A stretch of 64,000 nucleotides of DNA from Leptodactylus fallax (Eukaryota > Chordata > Amphibia > Anura > Leptodactylidae). Below, in pieces: positions 57,335 through 64,000 of this stretch (position 1 is the first letter of the stretch; every line of letters starts with the position of its first letter). The stretch spans positions 5,624,001 to 5,688,000 of the forward strand of contig CAMRHE010000076.1 of assembly GCA_947044405.1 (NCBI GenBank), in the 5' to 3' direction. Below the pieces are notes generated by a model. That model was given only the letters and a program-made list of their open reading frames with translations, was not told where the DNA came from and ran no database searches. A program made the position numbers and the translations under genes.

Positions 57335-57645
57335 CTTGCTAGTCTGTTTACTGCTATGGGACTGCCAGAGAGTGTCCTTTGGTCCTACTCGTGGAGTCTG
57401 GCACTCTCCTGTGATGTCATGCGCCTGGGGTTACGGCTGAGGCCTGTGATTGGGCCACCAGTGGTGACATGGGCACGTGCTCGGCATGCCCATGTCACCA
57501 CTGAGGCCCAATCACAGACATCAGCAGAGACCCCGGTGCATAATATCACCTCATATCAAACTTGTTCGTCCCGAAATGAATCTTGGACACGAGCTGTCCG
57601 ATCCCGAAACACATCCTGAGAGGTTTGTCCATTTCTAGCCACATC
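57335..57645. mobile_element. AGATGGGCGAAC family copy
   Basis: GAGGCCTGTGATTGGGCCAC and its inverse GAGGCCCAATCACAGAC flank GGGCACGTGCTCGGCATGCC. The right end CATCCTGAGAGGTTTGTCC matches the copy at 58760. Left end truncated. Confidence 0.7.
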
Positions 57646-58319
57646 CTGGCATATGTCTTGCACATTTCATGAAAGTATTGATATATAACAGATTCTAACA
57701 TTTTGTCATGGGAATCAGAATAAGCAGGGTGTGACTCCGATACTATCGCCCCGGGAAGTAACTGAAAGCCTTACACATACAGAAACATTGGCATATGTTA
57801 TGTGCACATCACAGGACGACAACACTTACTACATTCACTAATAGTTAGAAGGTTTCCTTCAGTACTTGAGCCAAGAAGCAGCAGCCTGAGGTGGATGCGT
57901 CACCATGTCTGGTTACACACTGCAGGTAATGCCACCCAATGTGAGAGCTAGTACAGGAGCGTCTAACATTATCTATGGTTCACTTGAGCAGCCTCAGAAC
58001 ATTCGGGTGAGACGTTCTCAAGATCTTCATCATGTTCACATCACGTCTAAGCCTTCAGTCAGAAGTATACTGTATGTCTGGAGTAATTCCTGGTGTAAAT
58101 CTTATACTTGCTATAGGCATACAGTGGCATACGTTGCCCATAGAGTCCCATTGAGATATAATGATAGATGGAGTAGTTTACAGCATTACGGTCTACAGTA
58201 AAACAAAAAGATATTCAGACACATTCTTCCTTGTCTTTTGCTGTGGACCAACTGAATCCTGTTACTACGTTTGGTGTATGTGCTGGATACTTTGCTAGTA
58301 CAAGCTCTCAATGTCGTGT

Positions 58320-58570
58320 GAAAGGGATTGTTCAGGAATTTTTTTAAGGATAGGCCATAAATATCTGATCGGTGGGGGGCCAACAGCCGACCCCCACACA
58401 GATCAGCTGCTTGGAGGGAGTACCTCCTTGTACTACATAGTACATGGATCCAAAAGCAGATAGCTCGGCCTGTTTAGTGGCCGGGCAGCGTTACTTGGGT
58501 TCCCTTTCAGCTATCTGCTTCTAGCTCTGTGCACTGTATAGTACGGATACTGCACGCATCCTGAATAGTC
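58320..58570. repeat. GATAGGCCA family copy
   Basis: AAGGATAGGCCATAAATATC, GATCGGTGGGGGGCC and CACAGATCAGCTGCTTGG give the family start. CAGATAGCTCGGCC and CAGCTATCTGCTTC in the right part form a second inverted pair. Confidence 0.6.
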
Positions 58571-58759
58571 TCTGAAAATCTCTGCTACATCTGCCTTGAG
58601 CCAGACTGCAGGTCACATAATTCAGATTACACATGTCTATAGAAGTCCTTGGAGCGGAAGGGGTAGGAGTGAGCAGACACACAGATTTAGGGTGATGATA
58701 CTTAATATATTTGTTTAATTTTTTTTTCATTATGCACTTTTAAAATTCTAAAGGAGCGA

Positions 58760-59195
58760 TATTAGAGAAGGGCAAACCAACGTTTTCCAAACCCGGTTCG
58801 ATCCGAATATTCCAAGTTGTTTGGCTTTTTACGAAACCAAACAAATGAAGATTCATCTTGGGCAAACTAAAATGGGCACCCCAGAGTGTAGTAGTGTTAT
58901 AGGTGGAGGCCCAGGGGAGGTGACAAAAATGAAAAAAACATTCATACTCAACTTCCATTACCTCTTTTGGGTCTCCTCGCAGCGTCTGGTGCTCTCCTGT
59001 GACGTCATGCGCTTGGGGTCACCGCAGAGACCTGTGATTGGGCCACCAGTGGTCTTATGGACACATCACTATGCCTCAAGCCAGTTTAAGGTGTGGTTCA
59101 TATCGAACTTGTTCCACCTGGTACAAATCTTGGACCCAAGCCACTCGATCCCGAAATAAACGAATCCTGAGAGGTTGGTCCATCTCTAATCCCTA
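58760..59195. mobile_element. AGATGGGCGAAC family copy (nearly full)
   Basis: The left TTAGAGAAGGGCAAACCAAC and the right CGAATCCTGAGAGGTTGGTC, CATCTCTAAT, are inverted ends. The interior has GTGACGTCATGCGCTTGGGG and ACCTGTGATTGGGCCACC. Frames across it are not genes. Confidence 0.75.
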
Positions 59196-59199
59196 TGTA

Positions 59200-60290
59200 C
59201 GGGAAGGGGTTCATTTTTATGTAGATGCATTGGTGCATTAACATACTGGATAGAAGAATATACTGTACATACCCGATTTATTTTATTTTCTTACAATAAT
59301 ACTTTATGGAAAAAATGACACATTTCCAAAGTCTGACAATACTATGATCAAGACCACATTGTCTGCCGCTTCTTACCAGTCTGAAAATGCACTTAAACAC
59401 CAGTATTCTTTGCTATTGTAAAGGCATGTATGCTACATTAGATGTCTGGACCTTTCTGCTGGGTCATCTCTGTAACTTATTGTTAAGGTGACAGCTTATG
59501 TTTAACATTGTATCAATGCCCCGCCACGTTATTGACAATGCTATAATACCAGTTACATCAGTCTTGTGGCCTCTTATATACATTGGGAACATCTGAAGCA
59601 CCCGAGGATTAAAATGATAAAGTAGTGTACATAGATCACGCATATGCGACCATCTTCTCCCTGGCTGTGAATGTGTTTCTGACAGACCACAATGAGTTTG
59701 ACAGATATTCTATTGTCTGACTTGAAGCAGCAGTTACGCCTATCTAACAACACTGTTGTTACAGATGAGATGAGCAAAAATCTATCTGTCTGACATAATG
59801 GTTTGGTTGCCTGGTTGGCCGGGCGCGCGTAACCAAATGCAAGAACGCTCATGCACAAACATATACATGAAGATATGCATGCACATGCACACACACGTAT
59901 ATAAAGAGGCTCATCACATGCATGCATACTGTCAGACATCTTCCATAATATGTCAAGGAATACACATAGCTCGATAGACACTACTCTAACAAATTAGCTT
60001 CTACTAGGCAGGGGGCACTTATTTTTTCCAAAATGGGATTACCATGCCGTGCCTGAAATAAAGGCGAGGCCTCCACGAAACTAAATAAATTCTTTGCAGA
60101 CACTGAACAACTAAGGAAGCCACCAATGTGTGAAGATTTCAGCTCTGAAGCCTGCAGAAATGTAAACGCAGCTGTGGTGTATAATATGAGATGTAAATCT
60201 GGATCAGTACATGATAAGAAATGTATTGTACATATATGAATTACTCATGTTTCTATATTTATGTGAATTGCAAAATATCAGACTACACCT
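59200..60290. other. Mixed noncoding stretch
   Basis: No gene. Short CA/TG simple runs with ATGCATGC words near 59868-59930; a palindrome AACAACACTGTTGTT near 59748. The part near 60090-60210 is unique-looking. Confidence 0.3.
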
Positions 60291-60292
60291 TT

Positions 60293-60470
60293 AGGCTGAG
60301 GTCACAAGTTGCCCAAATGCTGTGTTTTTTATTGCAGGTTTTTTTTTTTTTTGGCCAAAGCCAGATGTGGCTTTAGCAGGGAGAAGTATAAGAGCTTCCT
60401 TTATATGTACCATTACTTGTGGCTTTGGCTCTACAGCAAAATTATCATTATAGATGGGGATTCTTTCTGT
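60293..60470. mobile_element. GAGCCAAAGCC hairpin element, eroded
   Basis: TTTAGGCTGAGGTCACAAGTTG, a T run, GGCCAAAGCCAGATG and TTGTGGCTTTGGCTC keep the arm order of the better copies; the right end is lost. Confidence 0.6.
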
Positions 60471-60471
60471 A

Positions 60472-60900
60472 AGGCCTCATGCACATGGCCACAATTTTAT
60501 TTGCAATTTTGTGACCGCAATTGCGGATAAAGGTACGGGCCCAAACATTTCAATGGGCCCATACACACAGCCGTATTTAAGAGCCAAAAATACTGGAACA
60601 GATCCTATACCTGTCCGTATTTGCTGCTCAGCCCATTCAATAGAATGGATGGGTCACTCTGGGTGTCATCCATGCCATTTTCACTGACCCACAGATTGTA
60701 TACGATCTTTTCCATCTGGTATCCGCTCTTTTGGCCATAGAAAAAAGTCGGACTTGCAGGAAAAAAATAAGGATACCAGACGGACTGCAACAAATCCGTT
60801 TTTTTTTAAGATATGGGATGCGGACACAAACGGATTACCAATGGATAGTAATCTGTTTGTGTCCATTTTTCAGTCCGTTTTTCCCTCTGCACATGCTCAA
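60472..60900. mobile_element. GGCCTCATGCACA family element
   Basis: Starts AAGGCCTCATGCACATGGCC. Contains GGGCCCAAACATTTCAATGG and an inverted pair GGACACAAACGGATTAC / GTAATCTGTTTGTGTCC (60822-60864, one mismatch). Probably nonautonomous DNA element(s). Confidence 0.6.
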
Positions 60901-61165
60901 GCTGGATTTACACCAGCGCTCACTTTCTGTTCGGGGATTCTATCCCCCATTCTACTTGAAAAATGTGGAGGGGAAAGTCCTGCAAGTAGAACTTTTCTCT
61001 CCGCATTTCTTGGACGGAAACCCGTTGGACCCCATTATGGTCTATATGGTCCATGAGTTTCCGCAGGTAACCGCTATTTAAGCAGATTGGGTTTCCGTTT
61101 TTCGGATCCCCAAGCAGATGCGAAGAGTAGAAACCCGAGCACAGGTGTGAACCTAACGTCAGAAT
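60900..61165. repeat. Interspersed repeat with TTTCCG-rich ends
   Basis: GCTGGATTTACACCAGCGCT, TGGACGGAAACCCGTTGGAC, GTTTCCGTTTTTCGGATCCC and GAGCACAGGTGTGAACCTAA resemble a common frog repeat. A 116-codon frame here is spurious. Confidence 0.5.
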
Positions 61166-61318
61166 GAAGAAGGGAAAAATAACACAAATTTGTCAAAAAC
61201 AGACACAAGCGGACACAAACGGACAGTTTTTTTTGACAGACACCCATTGACTAATCCGTCTAAAAAGATAGAATCGGGTGTTTGCTGTGTAACCATTTGG
61301 AATCAGTTTTTGGACCAA

Positions 61319-61532
61319 GTGTCAGTGGTTAGCACTGTAACCTTGTCCTAGGCTCGAATCTGAAAAGGACAACATCTGCAAGGAGTTTGTATGCTCTCCC
61401 CGTGTTTGTTCGGTGTCTCCAAAAACTTACTGATAGGGAATGTAGATTGTGAGCCCTATATGGGACAGTGACCGACAATGTCTGTAAAGCGCTGCAGAAT
61501 ATGATGGTGCTGTATAAGTAAGAGAAATAAAT
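61319..61532 (+). mobile_element. Second copy of the tRNA-headed SINE, 5'-eroded
   Basis: GTCAGTGGTTAGCACTGTAACC to AAGTAAGAGAAATAAATA aligns in order with the SINE at 51388, including GGACAACATCTGCAAGG and AATGTCTGTAAAGCGCTGC. The A box is partly lost, so it is older. Confidence 0.85.
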
Positions 61533-61579
61533 ATATAACGGTTGATACTTTAAACAAGTTCTTGGATTCTATTCTTAAA

Positions 61580-61785
61580 AGTGATATTATTACAAGTTCT
61601 GGGTGATGGGACGTTGATCCTGGAATTTATTCTCAATCTGGAAGCAATTTTCCCCTAATTCGAGGTATTTGGCACCTGCTAGTTGGAGGTTTTTGCCTCT
61701 CTCTTGATAAGCACAGTTAGATCATAGATTACTTGTGATGGACCTTCGTCTTTATTCAACCTTATCAATTATGTAAAGGGCCTAT
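61580..61785. repeat. Interspersed repeat ending in TGATGGACC..CAACCTTATCAA
   Basis: AATTTTCCCCTAATTCGAGG, GGTTTTTGCCTCTCTCTTGA and TTGTGATGGACCTTCGTCTT match, as I recall it, the 3' portion of a very abundant frog repeat. Confidence 0.5.
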
Positions 61786-62049
61786 GTCATTGAAAGATTT
61801 TCAGGACGGTTATCAAGAACATATATTTGTTACCGACAATTGGCCAATGTAATATTGAACAATGACGGTACTTTGCATTGTCTAGTTTGCTGATGGTTGA
61901 GTTTACCACCAGTCGATGCTCACTCTGTTCGTATATCCAGCAGTATATTACTACCCCAACTATCTTACGGGAACATTGGGGAACATTTATCAATACTGTT
62001 GAACTTCTGCATTGTTTAAAACTATGGTTATTGTTTGTAGTTTTCGACA

Positions 62050-62300
62050 TATTTATCTGTCGTACGGACCTTCATAAATCTGTCTCACTTAATTTTCAAA
62101 ATTCTGGCTCACTTTCTGACACACCAAATTTTGTCTCACTTTCCCATGAACCAAATTTCTATCTCATTTTTTCCAATGCGCCAAAAAGTCTGTCTCCATT
62201 CTGCCAAAAAATCAAAAGAATCTGTCTCCGTTGAGCCAAAAAATTTGTCTCCATTGCCTGTGCGCCAAAATTCTGTCTCAATTGAATCTCCAACTAAGTT
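62050..62300 (+). repeat. Degenerate tandem repeat of CTGTCTC/CCAAAATTT words
   Basis: TCTGTCTC- or TTGTCTC-type words followed by a CAC/CCATT stretch and CGCCAAAA or CACCAAAT recur about every 25-35 bases. Strongly diverged; the 118-codon frame across it is a by-product. Confidence 0.65.
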
Positions 62301-62379
62301 TACATCATTTAAACGTTAATAAGAAAATCTGCACCATATTTGTTCTTTTCTGTCTCATAAATGTTTCGTAAATTTAGAC

Positions 62380-62950
62380 ACTTAAACCACGCCCATTCTG
62401 GGGCACATTTTTGAAAAGTGTTGAGTCTGTCTTATTTTTCAGTTCTTTCTAGTGCACACTTTTCATAAATATATTATAAATGCCATGCACCATAAATTTT
62501 GGTGCAAATGTAGACAGAAAAGTGTCAGGCTTCTATTGATAAATATGCCCCATTATTTTTGTGCAGGTTGGTACAGTAACTAGTCAAATCTGCTCTTCAT
62601 TAGGACCCAATTTTCATGATAGACCCACTTTAAACTGGGAACACCAAGGCCACAGTCATAGGGACAATGGGATTTACTATAGTATGTACACCAGAAAAGT
62701 GGTGTAGAAGAGGCGCGTCTTTGGTGCATGGTCCCAATTTGTAGATCAAGGCCAGGCGGAGTGGAGAAAACAGGGGTAAGCTATAGCTGAAATCTACACC
62801 AGCACCTGGCTGGTGTAGATTTCAATTCTGGTGTATGGGACCACTTGAGATGCTCCAGAATTATTAAGAGGCTAGAGCATCTTGCGCCTCTGGGGTAATT
62901 GATTAAGACTGGCATAAAAAACACCGGTCTTAATAAATTCCTCCCAATAT
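62380..62950. repeat. Interspersed foldback repeat of the TTAATAAAT family
   Basis: Contains a perfect palindrome GAAATCTACACCAGC / GCTGGTGTAGATTTC with a 5-base loop (62789-62823). GGTCTTAATAAATTCC at the right parallels 39060-39130. Confidence 0.7.
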
Positions 62951-63319
62951 GCTCAATTTTTTTTTACTCTCAAGTCCCCATTAAAAACACATGCACAGCC
63001 AATTGGGCATGTGTTTTCAATAGGGACAGAAGAGTAGTCCACCAGACACTTCAGGCGGCAGCTTATCTTCCTGGATAACAAAGGATCAGGCATGATTAAA
63101 TTATTTATGCTCGATCCTGTCGGAGGAGAAGAGGAAGGTCTCCAGACAGATAAGACGGTTCTGCCAAAATTATTGTGTTCGGCTGACTTTTCTCTTCCAT
63201 AGAGGCCAAGAACCCAAGTGATGTATCTAGCTAAGTACTAGCTGAACTTGGTTCAACGTATGCATACGACACTGACCAGTGATCCCCAGCCTTTCCGCTA
63301 GAGTTGGGTTGTTACATAG

Positions 63320-63730
63320 CCTTTAATCCTTTGTAGGGTTATAACCTGCGCCCTTCTACCGCGAGGCATCTGTACGAAAATATTAATCTTCCAAACAGAC
63401 AACATTGTGATTATTGATCTGTCGTATTGCAGTTGGCAGCGGAAAGTGGTGCTCTAGACATTATTGTCAAGAAAAGATTCTGAATCTTCCCGTTATTATC
63501 TGGTTATAAAAGCGCAATGAATACAAATTTTCCAAGCAGATGTCATTCCCTCACAACAGAATAACATTTTACCATTATAATTTGGATAAATAGGTCTGTA
63601 AAATTGATCTGCAGCGTAAAAACTTTCTTCCGAAAAGTGCAAAGTAACATAATGAAATGAAACATTAAAAAATGGATTAACATAAAATGCTTTACGGGCC
63701 CAAAGTAGGTCTCGTAATCTGTTTTTTTTT
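63320..63730. promoter_or_regulatory. Candidate conserved noncoding block
   Basis: AAAATATTAATCTTCC, ACAACATTGTGATTATTGATC, ACATTATTGTCAAG and CATTATAATTTGGATAAATAGG are clustered in unique sequence after the repeat-dense zone. SOX-, HOX/PBX- (TGATTATTGAT) and bicoid-like words are apparent. No coding frame. Confidence 0.35.
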
Positions 63731-64000
63731 TTTCTAGAAGCAAATTGTTTAAATCTGAGATGAAGCTACATTTTATAGAAGATCGTAGACTTAACGTAAG
63801 TTTGTATCATGGAAGTCTTTACGATAATTAGTCTGAAAAACTGAACTTCGAGTCAATGTAATAGAGTTTAATGTAGAAGTGAGATAAATAGGTGTATACA
63901 GAGGAAAGGCGAAAGGTAACTCAATTGTACAAACAACCTGACAAACTCATTAATACTTTTTAATAGGATCATTTGCAAAGTAATTTTCAGAAGAAAGCTA

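Noticed and set aside
1..64000. Endogenous retrovirus or other viral insertion
   Set aside because: I saw no reverse transcriptase, protease, integrase or envelope motifs in the frames, and no paired long terminal repeats that could be defended.

Overview
This is vertebrate nuclear DNA, most likely from a frog (Anura, probably a neobatrachian). I see no operons, ribosome binding sites, phage genes or complete protein-coding genes. The frog assignment rests on the interspersed repeats, which I recognise from memory as typical of frog genomes: TTAA-flanked foldback elements, hairpin elements with GAGCCAAAGCC arms, a tRNA-headed SINE ending in a (AATA)n tail, and Tc1/mariner remnants. No database search was possible.

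Layout. (1) 1-21.8 kb is AT-rich, nearly free of recognisable transposons, rich in A/T homopolymers, and contains several blocks with dense homeodomain, SOX, FOX or octamer-like words. It looks like intron or regulatory DNA. (2) 21.8-22.5 kb is an AT-rich minisatellite. (3) 22.59-23.56 kb is the only CpG island: a probable promoter and first exon, with the best splice donors on the minus strand, G-quadruplex-capable tracts, and a cluster of GGATCC sites. (4) 23.57-25.95 kb is a 42/46-bp minisatellite of about 50 units with a 995-bp internal duplication and a decaying right edge. (5) 26-64 kb is repeat-dense: a 160-bp satellite array, many foldback elements (some nested), a SINE with a perfect 11-bp target-site duplication, two broken Tc1 transposons, and a 54-bp tandem repeat. 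Between these lie non-repeat blocks that resemble conserved enhancers.

Interpretation. The simplest model is a minus-strand gene whose CpG-island promoter and first exon lie near 23 kb. Its first intron would run leftward through the repeat-poor half, and the right half would be upstream intergenic DNA with scattered enhancers and CTCF-like sites. The gene cannot be named from this window. The only recognisable protein remnants are Tc1/mariner transposase pieces. Nearly all long open frames are by-products of tandem repeats or of GC-rich or purine-rich composition. The enhancer calls are pattern-based guesses that need cross-species alignment.
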